Positions 26,827 to 35,726 of a stretch of DNA of 64,000 nucleotides are shown here, piece by piece. The DNA is from Acidobacteriota bacterium. Lineage in GTDB: Bacteria; Acidobacteriota; Vicinamibacteria; Vicinamibacterales; SCN-69-37. The translations under genes and the position numbers were made by a program. Location: contig JADJUS010000014.1 in assembly GCA_016716905.1 (NCBI GenBank), forward strand, positions 1 to 64,000, written 5' to 3'. Numbering within the stretch: position 1 is the first letter of the stretch; each line of letters opens with the position of its first letter. A model generated the notes under the pieces. It searched no databases, had not been told where the DNA came from, and worked only from the letters and a program-made list of their open reading frames with translations.

Positions 26827-27898
26827 CCGCCACCGTCGCCGGCAGGCCCGTGGGCTGATAGGCCGTCACCGTCAGCTCCGACGCGGCGGAGTTGATGATC
26901 GCCATCCGGAGTCCGGCGCCAGTGCCCGACGAGGCCAGGCCGCCGAGCACGCTGGCGTCTTCCGCTCCGGGAAGTCGACCGGCGGGTTCGCCGGCGCTCG
27001 TGAATATCGCGATCTCTCCATTGGACTGCGGGACAAAAATTCGTCCGGCATCTGCGATTAAGCCGTCCACCACCCGGGCGTCCACGGGGTTGCGCCATTT
27101 CTGATGCCCGTTGAACGTATGCCCGCGCACCGAGTTGTCGATGGTCGTGGCGTAGATGTGGCGGTCGTCCACGGCCAGCCGGCCGACGACGGGCATCCCG
27201 AACGGGTAGTCCCACTCCTGGCGTCCGTCGCGCTGCCGCAGGCTGATGAGGCGGCCATCCGTACCGGCGATGAAGACGCGGCCCGCCGCAGCAAGCACCT
27301 GCGCCGGACGGGTGCCGATCTTCGTTTCCCAGCGCGAACTGCCGTCGGTCACGCGCCAACCGGTGACCCGGCCGTCCGCCAACGCCGCCACCACGAGGTC
27401 GCCGTCAATGGACACTGGCGTGGTCAGCGCCATGCCGATTTCCGTCTTCCACACGACACGGCCCAGCGACGCGTTCACGCCGGTCAACGTGCCTGTCTCG
27501 CTGGCCACGATGAGCCAGCCCGACCGTGCGGTCGGGGCGATCGACAGCGGTCCGGTGGGCAGACGCCATGCGAGCACGCCAGTCATCTCGGACAACGCGT
27601 GCACCTGCTCTTCGGCTGCGATGAACACCCGGCCTTCATCGATCACCGGTGTCACGGTGGCATCGAGGTCGCTGATCCAGGTCGACGCGCCGTCTTTCCA
27701 GGCATGCGCCGTCATTTGAGTCGGTTCCACGACCAGCAGGCGAGTCTCCCCGACGGCGATCGAAAATTGATCGCCAAAGGGGAAGGGGCGCGTCCACACG
27801 GTGTCCATCGGCCACACCGGGTCGGGAGCCGCCGCAACGACAAGGGCCGCTGAGAAGAGGGGCGCGGCGAGCCGGAAGGCCGCGCGAGTGATGCTCAC
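26771..27898 (-). CDS. Exported PQQ-type beta-propeller protein
   Basis: About 375 residues, secreted (signal peptide ends near VVAAAPDP). Seven or so repeats of the PQQ/BamB type are visible: VIDEGRVFIAAEEQVHALSE, WRLPTGPLSIAPTARSGWLIV, VSIDGDLVVAALADGRVTGW, VFIAGTDGRLISLRQRDG and IYATTIDNSVRGHT. It looks like a BamB-like or quinoprotein-like propeller; no dehydrogenase active site is seen. The start GTG (27898) abuts a palindromic promoter, and the gene is divergent from guaA. Substrate or partner is unknown. Confidence 0.75.
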   Translation of the reverse strand: MSITRAAFRLAAPLFSAALVVAAAPDPVWPMDTVWTRPFPFGDQFSIAVGETRLLVVEPTQMTAHAWKDGASTWISDLDATVTPVIDEGRVFIAAEEQVHALSEMTGVLAWRLPTGPLSIAPTARSGWLIVASETGTLTGVNASLGRVVWKTEIGMALTTPVSIDGDLVVAALADGRVTGWRVTDGSSRWETKIGTRPAQVLAAAGRVFIAGTDGRLISLRQRDGRQEWDYPFGMPVVGRLAVDDRHIYATTIDNSVRGHTFNGHQKWRNPVDARVVDGLIADAGRIFVPQSNGEIAIFTSAGEPAGRLPGAEDASVLGGLASSGTGAGLRMAIINSAASELTVTAYQPTGLPATVAVTAPPGTPLLLALPPVRR

Positions 27899-27914
27899 CC
27901 GCTTATAATAGCGG
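27899..27914. promoter_or_regulatory. Palindromic two-way -10 element between propeller gene and guaA
   Basis: CCGCTTATAATAGCGG has complementary CCGCT/AGCGG arms. TATAAT (27904-27909) faces guaA; TATTAT on the other strand (27910-27905) faces the propeller gene, whose GTG is about 7 bases from it. Distance to guaA GTG (27940) leaves a leader of about 24 bases. Confidence 0.5.
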
Positions 27915-27939
27915 TATTCCTTCAGCTTGGCCGATACCA

Positions 27940-29478
27940 GTGACCCATCAGACCATCCTCGTTCTTGACTTCGGTTCCCAGTACACACAACTGATTGCGC
28001 GGCGGCTCCGCGAGTTCTCGGTGTATTCGGAGATCGTGCCGTTTCACACGGCCGCCGCAGAAATCGCCCGCCATCGTCCGGCCGGCATCATTTTGTCGGG
28101 CGGTCCTCGCAGCGTGTCCGACGTCGGGGCGCCACGGCCCGATCCGGGTATCTGGACGATGGGTGTGCCCATTCTCGGTATCTGCTACGGCATGCAGGTG
28201 ATGACCGATACATTCGGCGGCACCGTGGAGCCGGCACCACAACGCGAGTTTGGCCTCGCTGTGGTGGAAGCGTCCGGCGCGGCCAGTCCATTGTTCACGG
28301 GTGTGCCGGCGTCGCTGCGCGTGTGGGCCAGCCATGGAGACTGCGTGGCGGCAGCGCCGGCAGGATTCGACGTGCTGGCGACATCGGTCAACGCCCCAGT
28401 TGCGGCGATGCAGGATGAGTCGCGCCGCCTCTATGCGTTGCTGTTTCATCCGGAAGTGGTTCACACGGACGAGGGCGCAACGATTCTTCATAACTTTGCG
28501 TTCGACGTGTGCGGCTGCCGTGGCGATTGGACGATGGCCGGGTTCGTGGAAGAGAGTGTGGCGCGCATTCGAGCGACGGTGGGCGACGGCCGGGTGGTGT
28601 GTGGTTTGTCGGGCGGCGTCGATTCGACGGTGGCCGCACTCCTCATCCACAAGGCGATTGGCGATCGGCTGACCTGCATCTTTGTAGACAACGGCCTGCT
28701 GCGGCTGAATGAAGCGGTGCAGGTGCGCACACGGTTTGAGCGACTCGGTCTGCAGCTCGACTTTGTGGACGCGACAGACTTGTTTTTGACGCGCCTGGAA
28801 GGTGTCAGCGACCCCGAGAAGAAGCGGAAGATCATTGGCGCGGCGTTCATCGAAGTGTTCGAAGACCGAGCCAACGCGCTGGGCGGCTTCGGATTCCTGG
28901 CGCAGGGCACGCTGTATCCGGACGTGATTGAAAGTGTGTCGGTCCTGGGCCCGTCGGCCGTGATCAAGAGCCACCACAACGTGGGTGGCCTCCCTGAGCG
29001 ACTCAACTTCAAGCTGGTTGAGCCGCTGCGCGAGTTGTTCAAGGACGAAGTCCGCGCGGTGGGCACCACGCTCGGGCTTGACGACGAGTTTGTGTGGCGC
29101 CAGCCGTTTCCGGGCCCGGGTCTGGCGGTGCGGCTCCTCGGCCCGATCAGTCGCGACAAGCTCCGGCTGTTGCAACTGGCGGATGCGATCGTCGCGGACG
29201 AAATCCGCCGCGCCGGCTGGTATCGGCGGGTGTGGCAGTCGTTTGCCGTGTTGCTGCCGGTGCAGAGCGTCGGCGTGATGGGTGATGAGCGCACCTACGA
29301 ATACACCATCGCGGTGCGGGCGGTGGAAAGCCGCGACGGCATGACCGCTGACTGGGCGCGCCTGCCGCATGAACTCCTCGGCGCCATTTCGTCGCGGATC
29401 GTCAACGAGGTGCGCGGCATCAATCGCGTCGTCTACGACATCAGTTCCAAGCCGCCGGCCACGATCGAGTGGGAATAG
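27940..29478 (+). CDS. guaA: GMP synthase (glutamine-hydrolysing)
   Basis: Makes GMP from XMP, ATP and glutamine. An N-terminal class I glutamine amidotransferase domain has the nucleophile Cys82 (ILGICYGMQ) and the triad His in LLFHPEVVHTDEG. The ATP-pyrophosphatase domain has SGGVDSTVAALL (about residue 225). The C-terminal dimerisation domain includes FPGPGLAVR and ends DISSKPPATIEWE, the invariant GuaA tail. 512 residues, normal length. Start is GTG. It is separated by 2 bases from dnaE, so it heads the long co-directional run. Confidence 0.97.
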   Translation: MTHQTILVLDFGSQYTQLIARRLREFSVYSEIVPFHTAAAEIARHRPAGIILSGGPRSVSDVGAPRPDPGIWTMGVPILGICYGMQVMTDTFGGTVEPAPQREFGLAVVEASGAASPLFTGVPASLRVWASHGDCVAAAPAGFDVLATSVNAPVAAMQDESRRLYALLFHPEVVHTDEGATILHNFAFDVCGCRGDWTMAGFVEESVARIRATVGDGRVVCGLSGGVDSTVAALLIHKAIGDRLTCIFVDNGLLRLNEAVQVRTRFERLGLQLDFVDATDLFLTRLEGVSDPEKKRKIIGAAFIEVFEDRANALGGFGFLAQGTLYPDVIESVSVLGPSAVIKSHHNVGGLPERLNFKLVEPLRELFKDEVRAVGTTLGLDDEFVWRQPFPGPGLAVRLLGPISRDKLRLLQLADAIVADEIRRAGWYRRVWQSFAVLLPVQSVGVMGDERTYEYTIAVRAVESRDGMTADWARLPHELLGAISSRIVNEVRGINRVVYDISSKPPATIEWE

Positions 29479-29480
29479 GG

Positions 29481-32400
29481 ATGGCCGAGTTCGTCCATCT
29501 GCACCTGCACACGGAGTTCTCGCTGCTTGATGGCGCCTGCCGCATCGGCGAGATGCTGGACCGCGCCGTCGAACTCAAGATGCCCGCCGTGGCGGTGACC
29601 GAACACGGCAACATGTTTTCGGCCGTCTCGTTCTTCGACGAAGCCAACAAGCGCGGCATCAAGCCCATCCTCGGCTGCGAGGTCTACATTGCCCCCGGCG
29701 ACCGGCGTGACCGGTCCGGCACGCCAGGTGAGACGGCCAACCACCTGGTGCTGCTCTCGGAAACCACGGAAGGGTTCCACAACCTGATGAAGCTCGTGTC
29801 ATCGGGCTACACCGAGGGCTTCTACTACAAGCCGAGAATCGACCACGCCCTGCTGGCTCAGCACGCGAAGGGGTTGATTGGACTCAGCAGTTGCCTCAAG
29901 GGGGAAGTGGCAACCGGCATTCGCACTGACCAGGCGCGCAAGGCGATGGACGCAGCGGCGCGTTATCGCGACATCCTGGGACCGGACAACTTCTTTCTCG
30001 AGATGCAGTACCAGGGCATCGAAGAGCAGCGCATCGTCAACACCGGCCTGCTGCCCATCGCACGAGAACTTGGGCTGCCGCTGGTGGCGACCAATGACGT
30101 GCACTACCTCAAGAACACCGATCAGCACCCGCACGACATCCTGCTGTGCATCGGCACGGGCAAGAACGTCAGCGACGAAAAGCGCCTCAAATATCACGGG
30201 GATCAGTTTTTCCTGAAGACTCCCGAGGAAATGGCCGTGGTGTTCGGTGACCATCCAGACGCGTTGGCCAACACGCTGCGGATCGCGGAGCGGTGCTCGG
30301 TCGATATTCCGAAGAACGTCAACCATCTTCCCGACTTCGATGTGCCGCCCGGGTTCACGGCCGGCTCGTACTTCGAGCACGTCGCGCGTGAGGGGTTCCA
30401 GGAACGGATGGTGCGCTGGCGCGAGATGGAAGCGCGCGGTGAATTGCGCCGGACGTTTGCCGAGTACGAGGCGCGGCTGCAGTACGAACTCGACATGATC
30501 CGGCAGATGAAGTACGACGGGTACTTCCTGATCGTCTGGGACTTCATTCGCCACGCCCGTGAACGCGGCATTCCTGTCGGACCGGGCCGCGGGTCCGCCG
30601 CCGGAAGTCTCGTGGCGTATTGCATGCGGATCACGGACATCGATCCCCTGCACTTCGACCTGTACTTCGAACGGTTCCTGAATCCCGAGCGCATCACACT
30701 GCCGGATATCGATATCGACTTCTGCGAGCGGCGGCGCGCCGAAGTGATCCAGTACGTCACGCAGAAGTACGGCCGCGAAAACGTGGCGCAGATCATCACG
30801 TTCGGCACCATGAAGGCTCGCGCCGTGGTCCGCGACGTCGGGCGCGTGATGGAGTTCCCGATCTCCGAAGTTGACCGCGTGGCCAAGCTGATTCCCGGCA
30901 CGCTCGACATGAGCCTCGACAAGGCGATCGAGGAGGTGCCCGCGCTGGCCGACCTTGAACGCAAGGACGAGCGCGTGCGCGAACTGTTGAAGGTGGCCAG
31001 GCGCCTGGAAGGGATGACGCGGCACGCGTCGGTGCACGCCGCGGGCGTCGTCATTGCGCCAAGGCAGGTGGTGGAGTTCGCTCCTCTCTATCGCAGCCAG
31101 AAGGACGAAATCACGACCCAGTGGGCCATGAAGGACATCGAGCGGGTGGGCCTGCTCAAGATGGACTTCCTCGGTTTGAGCACCCTGACGCTGCTGGATG
31201 ATGCCGTCAAGCACATCAAGGAAACCACCGGCGATGTGGTGGACCTCGACCATCTGGCGGTGGACGACGCGAAGACGTATCAGCTGTTTGCCAACGGCCA
31301 GACACACGGCGTGTTCCAGTTTGAAAGCTCGGGCATGCGCGAGACGCTGCGGAAAGCGAAGCCGCAGTGCCTGGAAGACCTGATCGCCCTCAACGCGTTG
31401 TACCGGCCCGGACCGTTGCGTGGCGGCGTTGTTGACGACTACATCAACCGGAAACATGGCCGCGTCGAGATCAAGTACGAACTGGCGCAGATGGAGCCGG
31501 TCCTCAAAGAGACCTACGGCGTCATCGCGTATCAGGAGCAGGTCATGCGGCTGGCCAGCGACCTGGCCGGCTTCACCCTGGGGCAGGCGGACGAACTGCG
31601 CCGCGCCATGGGTAAAAAAGACGAAAAGAAGATGGAGGCCACCCGCCTTCGATTCATGTCCGGGTGCGCCGAGCGTGGCATCTCCGAGAAGAAGGCCACG
31701 AAGATCTTCCAGTTCATTGAATTCTTCGCCGGGTACGGTTTCAACAAGTCGCACTCCACGGCCTACGCATTGCTGGCCTACCAGACGGGGTACCTCAAGG
31801 CGAACTACCCCCAGCACTTCATGGCGGCCCTGCTGACCATTGAGTCGCAGACCTCAGAGAAAGTCGCGCTGTACCTCGCGGAGTGTCGCGAATTGGGTGT
31901 GGCGGTGCGGCCGCCCGACATCAACGCCAGCGCGCTCCACTTCACGGTGCAGAAGACGGATGGCCAGCCCGACGGCGTCAGGTTCGGACTCGGGGCGGTC
32001 AAGGGCGCCGGCGAAGGGGCGATCGTGTCGCTGATGGCCGCACGCGAAGCCCTGGGCGGCACGATCACATCGATGTTCTCGCTCGCCGAACACCTGGACC
32101 TCCGATTGGTGAACAAGAAGGTCATTGAGAGCCTGATCAAGGCGGGTGCGTGCGACAGCCTGGCGCCCGGTGGGCGTGAGCAGTACCTCCAATGGCGGCC
32201 GCGCATGCTGGCCGGCATTGACCGCATCCTGGACCACGGCAACCGCCACCAGAAGGATCGCGATCAGGGCCAGTCACAGTTGTTCGGCAATGACGAGGAC
32301 AGTGCCGTGCCGCAAAGCGATGCGGCGGTGCTGCCCGAGGCGGCGCCCTGGACCGAGACACAAGCGCTGACCTTCGAAAAGGAAGCCCTCGGTCTCTATA

Positions 32401-32984
32401 TCAGTGGGCACCCCCTACAGCGCTACGCGGAGGTCATTGCGGCCGTCGGCGCGCGCACCGTGTCGGCCTTGTTCCAGTCCGAGCCGGATTGCCAGGTGGC
32501 CGGCGTGGTCACCGGTGTCCGCCGGCTCAAAACGAAGCGGGGCGACCCGATGGCGGCCTTTAACCTCGAAGACGAGGGCGGCAAGTTCGAGGTGGTGGTC
32601 TTCCCCGAGGCCTACGCGAAATTCGGCCGCCTCGTGGCGGATGATGCCATGCTGATTGTGCGGGGCAAGTTCGAGCGCGACGATGAGACGGGCAAGATGG
32701 TGGCCGCCGAATTGAGCACCCTTGAGGCCGCCCGGGAACGGGTGGTGCGCGAGGTCCAGATCACGGTGGCCGGGCGCGGCGGTTCGCGGGACGTGCTGCG
32801 AACGCTGGCCCAGGTCTTTGAACGGCACCCGGGCGACCGGCGCGTGTCGTTTGTGGTCGAAGTGCCGGGACGCGGCGGTGGCCTGCGCGTGCGTGCCGGG
32901 ACGTCGCACCGCATTCGCCCCAGCGAAGGATTTGTGCGCGACGTCGAGTTGGTCTGTGGCGCCGGCGCAGTGTGTTTGAAGTGA
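29481..32984 (+). CDS. dnaE: DNA polymerase III subunit alpha
   Basis: The replicative polymerase, 1,167 residues, DnaE1 type. The PHP domain starts FVHLHLHTEFSLLDGA. The palm has GPGRGSAAGSLVAYCM and the catalytic aspartates in TLPDIDIDFCERRR. Fingers and helix-hairpin-helix follow, and an OB fold at about 1000-1070 (VAGVVTGVRRLKTKRGDPMA). ATG at 29481, after the guaA TAG, is preferred over an in-frame GTG at 29469. A ribosome site is not evident, suggesting translational coupling. Confidence 0.96.
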   Translation: MAEFVHLHLHTEFSLLDGACRIGEMLDRAVELKMPAVAVTEHGNMFSAVSFFDEANKRGIKPILGCEVYIAPGDRRDRSGTPGETANHLVLLSETTEGFHNLMKLVSSGYTEGFYYKPRIDHALLAQHAKGLIGLSSCLKGEVATGIRTDQARKAMDAAARYRDILGPDNFFLEMQYQGIEEQRIVNTGLLPIARELGLPLVATNDVHYLKNTDQHPHDILLCIGTGKNVSDEKRLKYHGDQFFLKTPEEMAVVFGDHPDALANTLRIAERCSVDIPKNVNHLPDFDVPPGFTAGSYFEHVAREGFQERMVRWREMEARGELRRTFAEYEARLQYELDMIRQMKYDGYFLIVWDFIRHARERGIPVGPGRGSAAGSLVAYCMRITDIDPLHFDLYFERFLNPERITLPDIDIDFCERRRAEVIQYVTQKYGRENVAQIITFGTMKARAVVRDVGRVMEFPISEVDRVAKLIPGTLDMSLDKAIEEVPALADLERKDERVRELLKVARRLEGMTRHASVHAAGVVIAPRQVVEFAPLYRSQKDEITTQWAMKDIERVGLLKMDFLGLSTLTLLDDAVKHIKETTGDVVDLDHLAVDDAKTYQLFANGQTHGVFQFESSGMRETLRKAKPQCLEDLIALNALYRPGPLRGGVVDDYINRKHGRVEIKYELAQMEPVLKETYGVIAYQEQVMRLASDLAGFTLGQADELRRAMGKKDEKKMEATRLRFMSGCAERGISEKKATKIFQFIEFFAGYGFNKSHSTAYALLAYQTGYLKANYPQHFMAALLTIESQTSEKVALYLAECRELGVAVRPPDINASALHFTVQKTDGQPDGVRFGLGAVKGAGEGAIVSLMAAREALGGTITSMFSLAEHLDLRLVNKKVIESLIKAGACDSLAPGGREQYLQWRPRMLAGIDRILDHGNRHQKDRDQGQSQLFGNDEDSAVPQSDAAVLPEAAPWTETQALTFEKEALGLYISGHPLQRYAEVIAAVGARTVSALFQSEPDCQVAGVVTGVRRLKTKRGDPMAAFNLEDEGGKFEVVVFPEAYAKFGRLVADDAMLIVRGKFERDDETGKMVAAELSTLEAARERVVREVQITVAGRGGSRDVLRTLAQVFERHPGDRRVSFVVEVPGRGGGLRVRAGTSHRIRPSEGFVRDVELVCGAGAVCLK

Positions 32985-32991
32985 GGAGTCA

Positions 32992-33987
32992 ATGACGGTA
33001 GACGCCCTGGAATTTGAAGAGCCTGTGGCCATCCTGCAAAAGGAGATTCAGGCCATGCGCCTGATGCCGCCAACCCCCGAACGGCTGGCCTCCATCGCGC
33101 GCCTGGACGCGCGGGTGCGGGAACTTCGCGCCGAAATTTTCTCTCACCTCACGCCCTGGCAGCGTGTGCTCGTCGCCCGCCATGCAGACCGGCCCGTCAT
33201 GCTGGACTACGTCGGCCGCCTGTTTACCGGTTTCACTGAACTGCATGGTGATCGCCGCTTTGGCGACGACAAGGCCATCGTCACCGGCATGGCGCACTTC
33301 CACGGCCAACCGGTCTTCATCGTTGGCCACCAGAAGGGCAGCGACACCAAACAGAAGATCTACAGGAATTTCGGGTACGCGAAGCCGGAAGGGTACCGGA
33401 AGGCGCTCCGCGTGATGCGTCTGGCGGAGAAGTTCAAGCAGCCGGTCATCGTGTTTGTTGATACGCCGGCGGCGTTCCCGGGTGTGGAGTCCGAAGAGCG
33501 CGGTGTCGCTGAAGCGATTGCCCTCAATCTGCGCGAGATGGCGCTGCTCGATACCCCGATCATTGTCGTGGTGTCTGGCGAGGGCGGGTCAGGAGGCGCG
33601 CTGGGAATTGCCATCGGCGACCGCATCCTGATGCAGGAGTTCGCGGTGTTCAGCGTCATCCCGCCCGAAGGTTGTGCGGCGATCCTGTGGCGCGATGCCG
33701 CGAGAAAAGTGGAGGCGGCCGAAGCGCTCAAGATCACGGCGCCCGACCTGCTGGCCATGCAGGTCATCGATGAGATTGTTCCAGAGCCGCTTGGTGGCGC
33801 GCATCAGGACCATGCCGCAGCCACCGCGCTCCTGGATGAGGCCATCGCCCGGCACCTGGCCGAGGTGTCGGCCATGAGCGGTCCCGACCGTCTTGAGGCC
33901 CGCTACCAGAAGTTCCGCTCGATCGGACGCCTCGATCACGCGTTTACCGACGAGAGCGCCGGCGCGGCGGCCACGCCCGCTGAGTGA
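32992..33987 (+). CDS. accA: Acetyl-CoA carboxylase carboxyltransferase subunit alpha
   Basis: A 331-residue AccA; with AccD it transfers the carboxyl group from biotin to acetyl-CoA. Family motifs include GRLFTGFTELHGDRRFGDD, GSDTKQKIYRNFGYAKPEGY, FVDTPAAFPGVESEERG and SGEGGSGGALGIAIGD. No accD is near. A typical ribosome site (gtgaggag) lies 5 bases before ATG 32992. The gene overlaps recJ as TGATG. Confidence 0.96.
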   Translation: MTVDALEFEEPVAILQKEIQAMRLMPPTPERLASIARLDARVRELRAEIFSHLTPWQRVLVARHADRPVMLDYVGRLFTGFTELHGDRRFGDDKAIVTGMAHFHGQPVFIVGHQKGSDTKQKIYRNFGYAKPEGYRKALRVMRLAEKFKQPVIVFVDTPAAFPGVESEERGVAEAIALNLREMALLDTPIIVVVSGEGGSGGALGIAIGDRILMQEFAVFSVIPPEGCAAILWRDAARKVEAAEALKITAPDLLAMQVIDEIVPEPLGGAHQDHAAATALLDEAIARHLAEVSAMSGPDRLEARYQKFRSIGRLDHAFTDESAGAAATPAE

Positions 33988-35726
33988 TGGCCCGGAAGAT
34001 CTGGGACGAGGTACCGTCGGATGCCGACGGCGCCTCACGATTGGCCGCGGCCCTCGGCCTGCCGCCGGTGCTCGCGCGGTTGCTGCACCAGCGTGGCCTG
34101 ACCGATCCGGACGAAGCACAGCGCTTTCTCGACCCGAGCCTGGCGCACCTGCATGACCCGTTCTTGCTGACCGACATGCGGCCGGCTGTGGCCCGATTGC
34201 ACCAGGCGATCGAGCGCCGCGAGCGCGTGATGATTCATGGCGACTACGACGCGGATGGCATTACGTCCACCGCGATGCTTCAGCGCGCGCTCGAAATGCT
34301 CGGCGCAGACGTGGGTCATTTCGTACCCGATCGCATGAAGGACGGGTATGGATTGCAGCCGAAAACGATCGAACATCTGGCTTCGCTGGGGGCCAGGCTG
34401 ATTGTGTCGGTCGATTGCGGCATTCGCGCGAGCGAGGCCGCACGGCGTGCGCGCGACCTCGGCGTGGATCTGATCATCACGGATCACCACGAACCTGAGG
34501 CAGAACTGCCGCAGGCCGTCGCCGTCATCAACCCGAAGCGGCCCGACTGCGCCTATCCCGAAAAGTTTCTGGCCGGAGCCGGCGTGGCGCTGAAGTTGGT
34601 GCAGGCCTTGCTACAGGACCACGCGGCGGGCGCTGGCGCGCTGTCGTCGTTCATCAAGATGGCGGCGATCGGCACGATGGCTGACGTGGTGCCGCTGGTG
34701 GGCGAGAACCGGGTGATCGCAAAGTTCGGGCTCGACGCACTTTCGCGCGGGCCGCATGGCACGGGACTGGAGGCGTTGTTGGAGGAGAGCGGGCTGTCGG
34801 GCAAGCGACTCGACAGTTTTCACGTCGGCTTCGTGCTCGCGCCCCGGTTGAACGCCGCCGGGCGAATGGGGCACGCCGGCCGCGCGGTGGACCTCCTCTT
34901 GTCCAGAGGGCGAGACGCGGAGTCGAGAGTGGCGGCTCGCGCGCTCGCGAAGGAACTGACCGACGAGAATACCCGCCGGCAGGAGAGCGAGGCCGGGATG
35001 CTCGTGGAAGCCAGGCGCATGGTGGAGAAGGACCCGGAGATCGGCGGTCACAACATGCTCGTGGTGGCGTCCGAGGGGTGGCATCGGGGTGTGGTGGGGA
35101 TCGTCGCATCCAAGTTGGTGGACTCGTTCTGCAAGCCGGCCATCGTGCTGGCCATCGAGAACGGCGTGGCTCACGGCTCGTGTCGCAGCATTCCCGCGTT
35201 CGACATGCTCGCCGCGCTCGAGGCCAACCCTGACGTGTTCATGAAATTCGGGGGCCACAAGCAGGCCGCAGGCGTGACGGTTGACGTTGGGCGGCTGCCC
35301 GAGATGCGACGCCGGTTGACTGAGTACGCCAACCTCAACCTCGAGCCGGCCGACCTCATTCCTCGCCTGCGGATTGACGCGCCCCTGGGACTCCGTGACA
35401 TCACCGGGGATGTGGTCCAGGCGCTATCGCGCCTCGAGCCGTTTGGCTCGGCCAATCCCAAGCCGATCTTCAGGGCGTCGCCCGTGGAACTGGCGCAGCC
35501 GCCGCGCGTCATGAAGGAGCGGCACCTCTCGCTGATGTTCCGCCAGGACGGGCGCTCCTTCAGGGGTGTGGCGTGGCGGGCGGCCGAGCGGGAGGCCTAC
35601 CTGTCGGCAAACCGATTTGGGCTGGAACTGGCGTACTCTCTCGATCAGAATGACTTTCGAGGCGAGCGGGTCACGGAGTTGACGGTGGCTGATGTACGGG
35701 CGCCGGAAGGGGAGACAGCGGCGTGA
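33987..35726 (+). CDS. recJ: Single-stranded-DNA exonuclease RecJ
   Basis: A 5'-3' single-strand exonuclease in recombination and repair, 579 residues. The DHH core is seen as HGDYDADGITSTAML (DYDADG at 86-91), SVDCGIRASEAA, IITDHHEPEAELP and NPKRPDCAYP. The DHHA1 domain has FGGHKQAAGVTVD, and a C-terminal OB-like region follows. ATG at 33987 forms TGATG with the accA stop; a GTG at 33984 is also possible. Its stop overlaps the lptC start by GTGA. Confidence 0.94.
   Translation: MARKIWDEVPSDADGASRLAAALGLPPVLARLLHQRGLTDPDEAQRFLDPSLAHLHDPFLLTDMRPAVARLHQAIERRERVMIHGDYDADGITSTAMLQRALEMLGADVGHFVPDRMKDGYGLQPKTIEHLASLGARLIVSVDCGIRASEAARRARDLGVDLIITDHHEPEAELPQAVAVINPKRPDCAYPEKFLAGAGVALKLVQALLQDHAAGAGALSSFIKMAAIGTMADVVPLVGENRVIAKFGLDALSRGPHGTGLEALLEESGLSGKRLDSFHVGFVLAPRLNAAGRMGHAGRAVDLLLSRGRDAESRVAARALAKELTDENTRRQESEAGMLVEARRMVEKDPEIGGHNMLVVASEGWHRGVVGIVASKLVDSFCKPAIVLAIENGVAHGSCRSIPAFDMLAALEANPDVFMKFGGHKQAAGVTVDVGRLPEMRRRLTEYANLNLEPADLIPRLRIDAPLGLRDITGDVVQALSRLEPFGSANPKPIFRASPVELAQPPRVMKERHLSLMFRQDGRSFRGVAWRAAEREAYLSANRFGLELAYSLDQNDFRGERVTELTVADVRAPEGETAA

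Noticed and set aside
29799..31817. Long open frame antisense to dnaE (672 codons)
   Set aside because: It lies wholly opposite a well-supported DnaE gene and has no recognisable domain; such shadows are expected in GC-rich DNA.
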